From assembly GCF_030758315.1 (NCBI RefSeq), contig NZ_CP132336.1, positions 2,633,001-2,697,000 of the forward strand: a stretch of DNA of 64,000 bases. The letters are read 5' to 3'. The notes beneath the pieces are model-generated. The model was not told the origin of the DNA, made no database searches, and was given only the letters and a program-made list of their open reading frames with translations. Every line of letters starts with the position of its first letter. Position 1 is the first letter of the stretch. The DNA is from Pararhizobium sp. IMCC3301. Lineage in GTDB: Bacteria > Pseudomonadota > Alphaproteobacteria > Rhizobiales > GCA-2746425. This document shows positions 26,372 to 34,704 of this stretch, piece by piece. The translations under genes and the position numbers were made by a program.

Positions 26372-29300
26372 GTGGTGAAACGATTAAAGAAGCGCCTCCA
26401 TGCGACCTCTGCTCTCACACCCGCGCTGCTCTTGGCTGCCACCGTGTATGCTGCCGCGAACCCGCTTGATGGGAAGGTGGTATCAGGAGATGCCACTATT
26501 ACCGCCCCAGACCCACAAACCTTGAGCGTGACCCAAACCACTGACCGCGCCATTATCAACTGGCGTGAGTTTAATATCGAGGCAGGAGAGACAACCCGTT
26601 TTGTGCAACCAGGCTCCGAGTCCTGGACACTTAACCGCGTGACTGGCTCGAATGATCCATCCCGCATCCTTGGCAACCTGGAAGCCAATGGGAATGTGAT
26701 TATTGTCAATCCTGACGGCATTCACTTTGGCGCAGGCGCGCAAGTGGACGTCAATCGTTTAATTGCGACCACCAGCGGTATCAGCAATGAAAACTTCAAT
26801 ACCGGCAATCTGATATTTGACCAAGCGGGCAATGCCTCAGCTTCCATCGTCATTGAAGCAGGTATTAGTGTTAAGGACTATGGCTTGGCCGCGTTTGTGG
26901 CACCATCTGTACGCAACTCCGGTACCATCACAGCACGGCTTGGCACTATTAATCTTGCTTCTGGCAACAGCTTCACCATTGACCCTTATGGGGATGGGTT
27001 GGTGAAGCTTGCTATTGATGATGAGATCAGCGCTGAAGTGTTTGATGTGGCCACTGGAAAACCGGTCTCTGATCTGGTGAAGAATGAAGGCACATTGAAG
27101 GCCGATGGCGGCACCGTTGCAATGTCAGCGGCTACGGCACGGCTGGCGGTGAATTCGGTGATTAACAATACCGGCGTCATTGAGGCAAATACGGTTAGGA
27201 TGCGCGGCGGAAAGATCATTCTGGGGGCGCAGACGCGGTCGACAAAAGTCGCCGGAGCGCCGCAGCAGGTAGTGCGCCTTTCTGGACCCCTGTCCGCCAC
27301 GACCTACGAGCCGATCACAAAAGTAGTGCTGCCCAAGCGCCGTCCTGAGGAAAAGGGACAGATTGTCGTCACCGGTGAGGTCATATTGGGAACTTCGGCA
27401 ACCATCAATGTATCAGGTAATGATGGTGGTGGAGCCGTTCTGATTGGTGGGGACTATCTTGGAGGTAACGCGACGCCAGAGACCATGGCTGAATACGGTA
27501 TTGCCTATTCAGCGTTTCCAGTTCCAACCGCCGACTTTGTGGTGTTGGAAGAAAGCGTAACAATCACCGCAGATGCGACCGACAACGGAGATGGTGGCAA
27601 GGTGGTAGTCTGGTCAAATGAGGCAACGCTGACATCCGCAACAATTACTGCGCGTGGAGGCTCAAACGGCGGTGACGGCGGGTTTATTGAAACCTCGGGC
27701 AAAAACTACCTCTCGGTGCTCACCGCTGCTGATGCTTCAGCTTCAAATGGCAAGGTTGGTAGCTGGCTTATGGACCCGGTCAACATTCGAATCGTTGACG
27801 GGCTTGAACAGTATCTGGACATCATGCCAAACCAATTTTGGGGTCAATTCCCTGTGAATGGTACGCTCGTAGACGTGTTTGCTGACTTTTACGTCCCAGT
27901 CGATCAATACAATTTGGTTCCCGACGGATTCGGTGGATTCACACGTATTGATAGTCACAGTTCTGCTTCCATCATAGATGCTGCTACCATCGAGACTGCG
28001 CTCAATAGTGGCACTGCGGTATTCATTACTAATGTAAACTCGTTGGGTGATGATGCCGGATGGATTTCAATTGAAGCGGACATAAACAAGACAAGTGGCG
28101 GGGACGGCATCCTCGGGTTTAACTCGGTTGACGATATTGTGATTGCAAGCGGAGTTGATATTACTTCGACCTCAGGAAGACTTCTCTTGAGCTTCGCATC
28201 GGCAGAGGGGCAGATTCGCGGGAACAATACCGGCTTCGTCGATACCAATGGCGGGCTGGTGCTATTGGCAGCCAAAGAAGGGGCAAACATCTCAGCCGCT
28301 GGGTTCGGTTCAGATGTTGGCAATCCAAGCGCAATTCAGATCGACATTCAGAACTATCCGTCTTCTTCAGGTTCATATGAACTGAGTTCTGCCGGAGGTG
28401 GGTTTGTTAACTTTTCCTACAACGCTGCCACTGCAACATTCGGCCAGAACTCCATCAATCTTGGCGGTACCCCGATATCGCTGCAGCTGATCATGGATCA
28501 CAATGCTGTGCTGGCAGATGGTGCAATCACTGATACGAGCCAGTCGCAGATTGTGTTCCTGTTCATCGATCCAGCAAGCACATTGACAGCTACGCAGCCA
28601 GGTAACAATGTCGCCGAAATTAACTCCAATGGACTCGTGGCGGCCGGAAGCCAAGCAGGTGTGGGTGGAGAGCTCAATGTGCTGCCGTTGCTTGAGGTGG
28701 CGGAGTCGATGAACCCAGTGACGCAATGTGCAGGGATTACGTGTGTGCCTGTGACACCGGTGGTGGTGCCGCCGGTGCCGCCGGTGGTGTCGGATCCGGA
28801 GTTACTGTTAGGCACTGCGCAGTCCACCCCCCCGTTTCTTGAGGACGCTGTTCCAATTGTGATTAGAACTCCTGGGTATGATTCATACGGAAACAAGATT
28901 GACTTGTGGTCCGGCCGATTGTCGAACACCAATGCGGCTTCTGCGTTATTGACATATGCAAATTTAGCGAACGGAATTTACGACAATGCGAAATCAATTG
29001 ATGGCTGGAATTTGCAGAAATCTTGGAAAGATATACTGAGAGATGGGTTCGCGGCACAGGGAATTGTTGAGAAAGCACAGCTTGAAATAGTTATGCTAAC
29101 ATTGAGTGCATCAGGTTTTAACGCAGCAATTTACGAAAAAAATGGCGAAATTGCCTTGGTATTTGAAGGGAGCGCTACACTATTTAGCGGTGTGCCTATT
29201 GTTTCATTTATGGCGGATTATGTAGGCACCAATCTTCCTCAATTAATTTTTGGAGATCGGGATCTCAACCAATATGATTTTGCGCTCATTTTTGCCAATT

Positions 29301-29629
29301 TTGCGCAAGCCGAGTACAGTGGGAAACAATTAACCACTGTTGGCCACTCGTTGGGTGGTGGTTTGGCTCAATATGTAGCCAGTGAGAATAGCCAAATTAA
29401 ATCGGTAACTTTTAACGCTGCTGGATTGGGGCCATCAAAAGGTGTTGCCCCGAGTAATTTATCGAATGTGATTAATGTGAGGCTAGCAGGTGACCCCGTT
29501 AGTGCAGTACGGAACCAAATCGGATCAACAAAATATACTTTTAGCACCTCAAAAATTAACAAGCATTCTATAAAAAATATTATAAATTCGTTAGAGGAAA
29601 ATTTAAATAACAACAATGGAAGCTGGTGA
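26372..29629 (+). CDS. Two-partner secreted exoprotein (TpsA) with C-terminal lipase-like domain
   Basis: About 1085 residues from GTG at 26372 (AGGAG at 26362-26366). A signal region KRLKKRLHATSALTPALLLA leads to a filamentous-hemagglutinin N-terminal TPS domain with the NPDGIHFGAGAQVDVNRLIA motif. A beta-helical body follows, then a valine/proline linker (VVPPVPPVVSD). The last about 230 residues resemble class 3 lipases: Ser993 in TTVGHSLGGGLAQYVA, Asp1041 in VRLAGDPVSAV and His1065 in NKHSIKNI form a full triad. The C-terminal coding sequence is markedly more AT-rich than the rest, as if swapped in. Predicted to be a surface or secreted (phospho)lipase. Confidence 0.88.
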   Translation: MVKRLKKRLHATSALTPALLLAATVYAAANPLDGKVVSGDATITAPDPQTLSVTQTTDRAIINWREFNIEAGETTRFVQPGSESWTLNRVTGSNDPSRILGNLEANGNVIIVNPDGIHFGAGAQVDVNRLIATTSGISNENFNTGNLIFDQAGNASASIVIEAGISVKDYGLAAFVAPSVRNSGTITARLGTINLASGNSFTIDPYGDGLVKLAIDDEISAEVFDVATGKPVSDLVKNEGTLKADGGTVAMSAATARLAVNSVINNTGVIEANTVRMRGGKIILGAQTRSTKVAGAPQQVVRLSGPLSATTYEPITKVVLPKRRPEEKGQIVVTGEVILGTSATINVSGNDGGGAVLIGGDYLGGNATPETMAEYGIAYSAFPVPTADFVVLEESVTITADATDNGDGGKVVVWSNEATLTSATITARGGSNGGDGGFIETSGKNYLSVLTAADASASNGKVGSWLMDPVNIRIVDGLEQYLDIMPNQFWGQFPVNGTLVDVFADFYVPVDQYNLVPDGFGGFTRIDSHSSASIIDAATIETALNSGTAVFITNVNSLGDDAGWISIEADINKTSGGDGILGFNSVDDIVIASGVDITSTSGRLLLSFASAEGQIRGNNTGFVDTNGGLVLLAAKEGANISAAGFGSDVGNPSAIQIDIQNYPSSSGSYELSSAGGGFVNFSYNAATATFGQNSINLGGTPISLQLIMDHNAVLADGAITDTSQSQIVFLFIDPASTLTATQPGNNVAEINSNGLVAAGSQAGVGGELNVLPLLEVAESMNPVTQCAGITCVPVTPVVVPPVPPVVSDPELLLGTAQSTPPFLEDAVPIVIRTPGYDSYGNKIDLWSGRLSNTNAASALLTYANLANGIYDNAKSIDGWNLQKSWKDILRDGFAAQGIVEKAQLEIVMLTLSASGFNAAIYEKNGEIALVFEGSATLFSGVPIVSFMADYVGTNLPQLIFGDRDLNQYDFALIFANFAQAEYSGKQLTTVGHSLGGGLAQYVASENSQIKSVTFNAAGLGPSKGVAPSNLSNVINVRLAGDPVSAVRNQIGSTKYTFSTSKINKHSIKNIINSLEENLNNNNGSW

Positions 29630-29634
29630 TTTTG

Positions 29635-29973
29635 TTAATTAATGTTAATTATATTTACAATTTTTATAATTATCACTGGGATAAGAAAATATGTGATAGG
29701 ATGAAATAATGGAAGCTTGGCAATCTTATTTGAAATGGCCGTACGTCCTTGTTTTCGATATTTAAAGCTAAAAAATATAGAAAAAAAGCATAATATTGTA
29801 TGACTAGTCAAAGATATCCACAAGAATATTGAAGATAAAATATCACCTGTGATATTTATTGTTGGCGAAGTGAAATATCCGTACACATAGAAATAACCAC
29901 CATAAATTAACATTATTATCCAGAAAAATTGTAATACATAAAAATTATCAATTTTTTTTGAGAGATACTTCAT
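29635..29973 (-). CDS. Small hydrophobic hypothetical protein, convergent with tpsA
   Basis: 112 residues, very AT-rich and rich in Ile, Phe and Tyr. There are three or four membrane segments (FYVLQFFWIIMLIYGGYF, ILSSIFLWISLTSHTILCFF, PITYFLIPVIIIKIV). I recognise no family. The ATG has no Shine-Dalgarno match; a TATAAT lies directly upstream. It ends six bases from the tpsA stop on the opposite strand. Immunity to the lipase domain is a possible role, but normal immunity genes are co-directional. Non-coding AT-rich DNA remains possible. Confidence 0.4.
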   Translation of the reverse strand: MKYLSKKIDNFYVLQFFWIIMLIYGGYFYVYGYFTSPTINITGDILSSIFLWISLTSHTILCFFSIFFSFKYRKQGRTAISNKIAKLPLFHPITYFLIPVIIIKIVNIININ

Positions 29974-30071
29974 AGATAAATTATACAGGTTACGTACACA
30001 AACCTATATTACGATGTGGATAAACAGCAATAATATTATTTGTCTATACATTTCAGCCAATTTTAGATTAT

Positions 30072-30366
30072 CTAGTAGATGCCCAACTTATAACTGAAAT
30101 CAGAAAAGTCTAGCTCAACCATCTCTTCCCAATAACTATACCGGTCATTCATCGCAGCAACGCCAGATGCGTGATTGAGTACCCGTTCCGCCATGCGAAT
30201 GGCGAGAGTTCGGCCAGCCCGACCTTTCCGAGACTCGAAATGGCGGTTACGATGTCTGGCAGCGTAACGCCAAGGCATCAACTCGTCCAGCTTGGTGAAC
30301 TTGTGATCGGCGATACGGCTGAGGACGTGGGTGAGCCAGGCCTGCGGACCGCCGCCGTTGAGTCAA
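30072..30366 (-). pseudogene. Fused remnants: IS66 transposase C-terminus and tyrosine integrase C-terminus
   Basis: One open frame reads GPQAWLTHVLSRIADHKFTK then LDELMPWRY, the C-terminal tail of IS66-type TnpC. It passes directly into RTLAIRMAERVLNHASGVAA then MNDRYSYWEEMVE, which resembles the last alpha-helices (tyrosine region) of a P4-type integrase. A stop lies upstream and no start is available. Both parts are decayed fragments joined by past rearrangement. Confidence 0.55.
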
Positions 30367-30378
30367 AGAACGTTGTTA

Positions 30379-31539
30379 TCAAACAACCGACCTACCAGAA
30401 AACGCCTTCCCTTGCTGTCCATCCACCATCAGCTTGATAAACATGTCATAGTTGGCCAGGTTCACCAGATCGGGTGGCTGCGGAATATCACGCGCAAAAT
30501 GCTTGGTAAGAATGGCGGCATCACTAGCCCCGACCCGAAATGAAATCAACGTTCCCACATTACCAAAGATGGCTTCCCGGACTTCATTATCCAGTTGCGA
30601 CGTGTATTGGTGGGCTAACACTAATGCCAGACCATGCTTGCGCAATTCGGACAGCATGTCGGCAAAGGCTGTGGTCGTGAATGAATGGAATTCGTCAACA
30701 TAGAGCAGAAATGGCCGCCGCTCGCTCTCCGATTGATTCTGACGGCTATACGCGGCCAGGGCAACGGATGAGACAATCAAACCGCCCAGGATGTTGGCAA
30801 CATCAATCCCCAGCCGCCCCTTGGACAGATTGACGATCAATGTCTGGCCCTTATCCATGATGCTACGAAACCGCAGGGGTTTCTCCGGCTCACAGACGGC
30901 CCGGCGTACCAGGGGATGGGCCATAAAAGCCCCTAACTTGTTGGCGATTGGAGCTACCCCATCGGCGGCGGTTTTGTAGTTCATGTTGGGAAATTCGCTG
31001 GTCCAGAAGTGTCGCACTTGCTCATCCGTTACCGTGGTCAATACTTGCTTCCGAAACTCAGTTTGCAAAAACAGCGGCATGATATCCCGCAGGGTTGAAC
31101 CTGGTCGAGAAAGCAAAGCCAGCAAGGCATAGCGCAATAGATGTTCCATTCTGGCCCCCCAGGCATCGGCCCATTGTTTCTTGAGGGCATCAATCAGGCC
31201 AGAGGCGACCAATGGGCGGTATGGTTCTGATACATAGGTCAGCGGATTGTATCCGTAGGGACAGGCTGGATCAGCGGCGTCCCAGTACAGGCAATTGTCA
31301 CCGGCCTGCTTATGGACAGATTGAGCCAGATCACCATGCGGATCAATCAGGCAGAACCCCTGACCACGATTGATATCCTGAGTGGCCATGGTGCGCATCA
31401 GACTGGATTTACCTGTGCCCGTCTGGCCTATAATATACGAATGAAACAGCCGGTCTGCCTGACGCATACCAAACAGCCGGTCCGGTGGTCGGCCCCGTGT
31501 CTGGCCAATCGTGGTGATAATTTCCCGGGCCGATTTCAC
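30379..31539 (-). CDS. TraG/TraD-like conjugal coupling ATPase (C-terminus truncated)
   Basis: 386 residues. Walker A is FHSYIIGQTGTGKSSLMRTM and Walker B FLLYVDEFHSF; ALVLAHQYTSQL follows. These are typical of type IV coupling or HerA-FtsK-like DNA pumps of mobile elements. No N-terminal membrane anchor is visible. The C-terminus ends abruptly at GQQGKAFSGRSVV against the IS66 remnant, so a tail is missing. It starts with GTG overlapping the recombinase stop (GTGA) and is therefore coupled to it. It probably moves island DNA during mobilisation. Confidence 0.8.
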   Translation of the reverse strand: MKSAREIITTIGQTRGRPPDRLFGMRQADRLFHSYIIGQTGTGKSSLMRTMATQDINRGQGFCLIDPHGDLAQSVHKQAGDNCLYWDAADPACPYGYNPLTYVSEPYRPLVASGLIDALKKQWADAWGARMEHLLRYALLALLSRPGSTLRDIMPLFLQTEFRKQVLTTVTDEQVRHFWTSEFPNMNYKTAADGVAPIANKLGAFMAHPLVRRAVCEPEKPLRFRSIMDKGQTLIVNLSKGRLGIDVANILGGLIVSSVALAAYSRQNQSESERRPFLLYVDEFHSFTTTAFADMLSELRKHGLALVLAHQYTSQLDNEVREAIFGNVGTLISFRVGASDAAILTKHFARDIPQPPDLVNLANYDMFIKLMVDGQQGKAFSGRSVV

Positions 31540-33197
31540 AGGCGTTTATGATTAGCCCGGCAATCCTCTGTGCCCAACGCGGCTCCGCGATAGCCATCCA
31601 TGAACATCTCGTAGATGCGGTGGGCTTCTGGTGAGTTGGCAGCTTCAATCACTTGCTCAAGGTGACGAGCTTCGATCTCTGAAAATGCTTCAGAATCACT
31701 CGTCTTTTCCGCCAACCCAGCCCCGGTTTGCTGGTTTGGCATTTCGTGACTGGTTCGAGAAGTGGGTGGAGACTGTGCACAACAGAAGCCACCCACCGCA
31801 ACCTCGGTGGCCCGAAGCCAATTCGATGGCTCAACAGTGACGTTTTTGTTGACGACTGTACGGTTCGAGGTGGCTATTTCGACCAGTTCCCGTTTTTCAG
31901 CCGGATTGGCAAAATGATAGTGCTCGGCAAGGTTTTTTATCCGTTCGAGAAATTTGTGCACTCGTTCGGAATCGGTGCGATTGGTGGCGGCCGTTTCCAT
32001 CTTTTCGTTCAAGGCGGCCTGCTCCAATAAAAACTTTTCCTTCCGCTTGGCAAAATTGTCAGCATCAATGATTCCAGTAATTGCGGCGTCTTCCAGTTTG
32101 GTGATTTTTTGTGTCACCTGCGCCAGTTGCATGGCACCGCTGCTGTGTCTTCCAGAGTTGGTCTTGGTGCGGCACCATTGCTCCACTCGCTGGTTGATCG
32201 TTGTCTGGTGTTGCGGTGAGAGTTTGATTTTCCCCAGCACCTTGGCAATTGCCCTATCAAGCGGTTCTTCGCGGACGCTGTTTCCCCGGCACGCTACTGA
32301 CTGACAGCGGTAATAGACATAGGCCTTTTGCTTTTCCGGAATCATGGAGTATCGGCAAGTGGCGCAGCGGAACAGCCCGCGAAACAGGTGATTGTGGCGC
32401 GTGGTTTTCTTGCCGCTTTTTCCGGCACGCACTTCGGCTACCCGCTGAAACAAGGCGGTGGCGATCAGTGGCTGGTGGGCACCCTGATAAGTTTCACCGG
32501 TGCGATGGATGCGGATGAGTCCGGTATAGAAAGGATTGGCCAGGAATTTCTCAACACACCCTTTCGACAACGGCTCTCCAGATGAGCGGTGTAGTCCACG
32601 GGGGGCCATTTCATAGCGCAAGGAATGAAGCGAGTATTGCCCGGTCGCATACAGCTCAAACGCCGTTTTGACCAACGGCCCGGAATGTGGATCAATCGTT
32701 TTGAGCTCATTACCCCCATTGTTACGATAGCCGATGGGGGCTTTGAAAGGATAGTAGCCACGCTTCAATTGCCCTCGCTGACCTTTATGGATTTCGGCTT
32801 TCAGATTGCGAACATAGTCTTCGGCCACTGCCATCTGGATATTGGCGGTCAGCCGTCCGCCCCGTGACTGGAAATCGAGGCTTTCGGTCGCGAAATGAAC
32901 GTTGATGCCACTGTCGGCTAACTCACCGATTTTGGCCCAGTCAAAGAAATTCCGCGCTGATCGGTCAATCTTGTGCATGACAACGCCGCTGGCTTTGCCA
33001 GCTTTGAGAGCTTTTAGCAGACTGTTAAAAACCGGGCGGCCAGATTTGGCAGCCGTTTGCTGCTCCTCGAACCATTGGCTGATGGTGATGTTGTTGGAAC
33101 CAGAAAACCGAAGAATGGCATCTTTTTGCGCGTCCAAGGATACACCCTCACCCTGTCTGTGGGAGGAGACGCGGACATAGCCAAAACAAGATTTCAT
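31536..33197 (-). CDS. Large serine recombinase
   Basis: 553 residues. The resolvase catalytic domain (FGYVRVSSHRQGEGVSLDAQ; HKIDRSARNFFDWAKIGEL) has the nucleophilic serine near residue 11. A recombinase domain (RGYYPFKAPIGYRNN; GCVEKFLANPFYTGLIRIHR), a zinc ribbon (FRCATCRYSM ... YRCQSVACRG) and a coiled-coil C-terminus follow. All parts are intact. Such enzymes integrate or excise elements by att recombination; here it may act on an inner cassette, since a tyrosine integrase serves the island ends. It is coupled by ATGA to the 56-residue ORF upstream. Confidence 0.92.
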   Translation of the reverse strand: MKSCFGYVRVSSHRQGEGVSLDAQKDAILRFSGSNNITISQWFEEQQTAAKSGRPVFNSLLKALKAGKASGVVMHKIDRSARNFFDWAKIGELADSGINVHFATESLDFQSRGGRLTANIQMAVAEDYVRNLKAEIHKGQRGQLKRGYYPFKAPIGYRNNGGNELKTIDPHSGPLVKTAFELYATGQYSLHSLRYEMAPRGLHRSSGEPLSKGCVEKFLANPFYTGLIRIHRTGETYQGAHQPLIATALFQRVAEVRAGKSGKKTTRHNHLFRGLFRCATCRYSMIPEKQKAYVYYRCQSVACRGNSVREEPLDRAIAKVLGKIKLSPQHQTTINQRVEQWCRTKTNSGRHSSGAMQLAQVTQKITKLEDAAITGIIDADNFAKRKEKFLLEQAALNEKMETAATNRTDSERVHKFLERIKNLAEHYHFANPAEKRELVEIATSNRTVVNKNVTVEPSNWLRATEVAVGGFCCAQSPPTSRTSHEMPNQQTGAGLAEKTSDSEAFSEIEARHLEQVIEAANSPEAHRIYEMFMDGYRGAALGTEDCRANHKRL

Positions 33198-33364
33198 ATA
33201 TCAGTGGGATTATCCTCAGACTCTACCAAATCCTGGCCATCTGTCGAATCGGGATCGTCTTTCCAGGGCCAGGTGCCCTCTCTGATCATGCGTTGATGGA
33301 CGCGTTCACACAGCGCCAGATAGCGCTCCAGCTCCGGCGGTAGATTGTTTTGGTGGCTTTGCAT
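33194..33364 (-). CDS. Small 56-residue protein coupled to the serine recombinase
   Basis: ATG at 33364, TGA at 33194-33196 overlapping the recombinase ATG as ATGA. The peptide begins MQSHQNNLPPELERYLALC and is acidic at the end (DDPDSTDGQDLVESEDNPTD). No family is recognised. The tight overlap and non-random composition support a real gene, possibly a recombinase accessory or directionality factor. Confidence 0.6.
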   Translation of the reverse strand: MQSHQNNLPPELERYLALCERVHQRMIREGTWPWKDDPDSTDGQDLVESEDNPTDI

Positions 33365-33498
33365 GGACCTAGTCTAGCGGCGTGGATCATAGCTGCCAGA
33401 AGGCCTGATATGCCGGATTGGCAATTGGTGCCTACTTGTTTTGAAATGCCGAAAGGGTAACCTGACAGGACGATAGGAAAGAGTTACCAGTATAAATC

Positions 33499-33577
33499 TA
33501 CCACCAGTTTAGTCGGAGCGTTGGTGGAGGGGTTTCACCCCTCCTGCTCCAAGCGGCTTCGGGCTGAACTGGTGGTA
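33499..33577 (+). other. Nested stem structure (candidate structured RNA, oriT or attachment site)
   Basis: Three nested perfect inverted repeats occur in 79 nt: an outer 11-bp stem (TACCACCAGTT 33499-33509 with 33567-33577), a middle GGAGC/GCTCC (33515-33519 / 33546-33550) and an inner 8-bp stem (GGAGGGGT 33526-33533 / 33537-33544, loop TTC). There is no U-tract. It lies in the 316-bp spacer between the divergent 56-aa/recombinase operon and the XRE gene. Confidence 0.6.
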
Positions 33578-33680
33578 CTGAGTTCTTTGACACAGGTAGA
33601 AATTTATTAGACTGGGGCAATTGCGTCTGGTGTTCCTGTCGGCCAAGTCAGTGGTTGCCCGAACTGTAATCATAATATGT

Positions 33681-34034
33681 ATGAATGCACAATTCGCACT
33701 GGACCTGAAGGTGGCCCGTCGCAAATCAGGTCTGACGCAACAAGATTGCGCCCATTTATTAGACGTTAATCCGAGCCGGATATCGAGGCTGGAATCCGGC
33801 AGAAGCACGCCTTCAGTGCAGGAAATTTGTACCCTGTCGCTGATCTACGGGAGGTCTTTTGAAAGCCTGTTTGCCTCGATGTTCGAACGCGCCCGGAAAC
33901 TCGTTCATCAACAGCTGTCCTCGTTGCCAGATTGCCCGAAGGCGTGGCTGGGACGATTTAACCGTAACCACACCTTGAACAGTCTCCCGAGCCGTTTAGC
34001 GGTCTCATCCAAAAATGAGCATGGCCGGGTATAA
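33681..34034 (+). CDS. XRE-family helix-turn-helix regulator
   Basis: 117 residues. The N-terminal Cro/C1-type HTH is VARRKSGLTQQDCAHLLDVN followed by PSRISRLESGRSTPSVQE and LSLIYGRSFESLF. The ATG at 33681 gives the HTH a normal start; longer in-frame starts only add unlike sequence. The C-terminal part is basic and unassigned. It overlaps the next gene by 20 bp. It probably represses the divergent recombinase operon and its own promoter (inference). Confidence 0.85.
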   Translation: MNAQFALDLKVARRKSGLTQQDCAHLLDVNPSRISRLESGRSTPSVQEICTLSLIYGRSFESLFASMFERARKLVHQQLSSLPDCPKAWLGRFNRNHTLNSLPSRLAVSSKNEHGRV

Positions 34035-34485
34035 AGTGCTGGGCGTCGCCGCCGCGACCGGGAAGGTCGGCTACGCTTTGTTGGAGGGAGAACGCCTGAT
34101 TGATTGGGGCCTGTCCAAGGTGGCAAGTAAATCACCGGCACAGGTGGCTGCCAAAACCAGCTATTGGATTGATCTCCTCAAACCCGATGCGTTCGTGTCC
34201 GAACGGCTCACCAAGCGCATGCGCAAGCATGGCCTGACCATCAAGCTCCTGGCTGCTATCGCCAAGGCAGCAGAAGATGCTCCAGTCATCAATGTAACTG
34301 TGCCACGCCTGCGGCTACACAAGAACAAATATGAAGAGGCAGAGGCGCTGACCAGACGGTTTCCCGATCTGAAATCACAGCTGCCAGAAAAACCACCCTG
34401 CTGGCTACCGGAGCCACGCAGCATGATCTTTTTTGAAGCTTTGACACTCGCCTTGTCGCTCACGCTGACCGATGAGGCAGCATAA
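34015..34485 (+). CDS. RNase H-like/RuvC-fold hypothetical protein
   Basis: 156 residues. The first strand-turn KVLGVAAATGKVGYALLEGE is followed by LIDWGLSKVAS, a helical segment, and DAFVSERLTKRMRKHG. The order recalls RuvC/YqgF-type nucleases (hydrophobic strand with acidic end, then the second acidic residue in VSE). The usual first aspartate of the GxDPG motif is not present, so catalysis is doubtful. The gene overlaps the XRE gene and is followed at once by a terminator. Confidence 0.55.
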   Translation: MSMAGYKVLGVAAATGKVGYALLEGERLIDWGLSKVASKSPAQVAAKTSYWIDLLKPDAFVSERLTKRMRKHGLTIKLLAAIAKAAEDAPVINVTVPRLRLHKNKYEEAEALTRRFPDLKSQLPEKPPCWLPEPRSMIFFEALTLALSLTLTDEAA

Positions 34486-34496
34486 CGTTCTTTTTG

Positions 34497-34526
34497 AACA
34501 CCACTCCTTTGGCGGGTGGTGTTTTT
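34497..34526 (+). terminator. Rho-independent terminator after XRE/RuvC-like genes
   Basis: AACACCAC (34497-34504) pairs with GTGGTGTT (34516-34523) across an 11-nt loop and runs into TTTTT. Confidence 0.85.
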
Positions 34527-34582
34527 CTGTGGAGTTCGGCCACACCTCGCGATTGGTTCGTCATGGCCTCTCACTCCGCGAG

Positions 34583-34641
34583 AAACCGCCAGTCAAGGGT
34601 GAAACCATCAAGTGGCCCGGCAGGCCCTTGATTGGCGGTTT
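34583..34641. repeat. 17-bp inverted repeat with one mismatch in convergent spacer
   Basis: AAACCGCCAGTCAAGGG (34583-34599) faces CCCTTGATTGGCGGTTT (34625-34641); one position differs. The 25-nt loop contains a smaller CCATCAAGTGG hairpin. It lies between the terminated XRE/RuvC-like pair and the end of the replication-relaxation gene, downstream of both. No T-run fits termination, so a recombination or nicking site, or an RNA hairpin, are options. Confidence 0.55.
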
Positions 34642-34704
34642 ATCGTGGAATATCAGACTGACCGAACCTGGTCGCCTTCGCCACTGCCGGAGAGACGGGC
34701 AAGG

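Noticed and set aside
33499-33577. The nested stem as a Rho-independent terminator
   Set aside because: Neither strand has a following U-tract, and both flanking genes are transcribed away from it.
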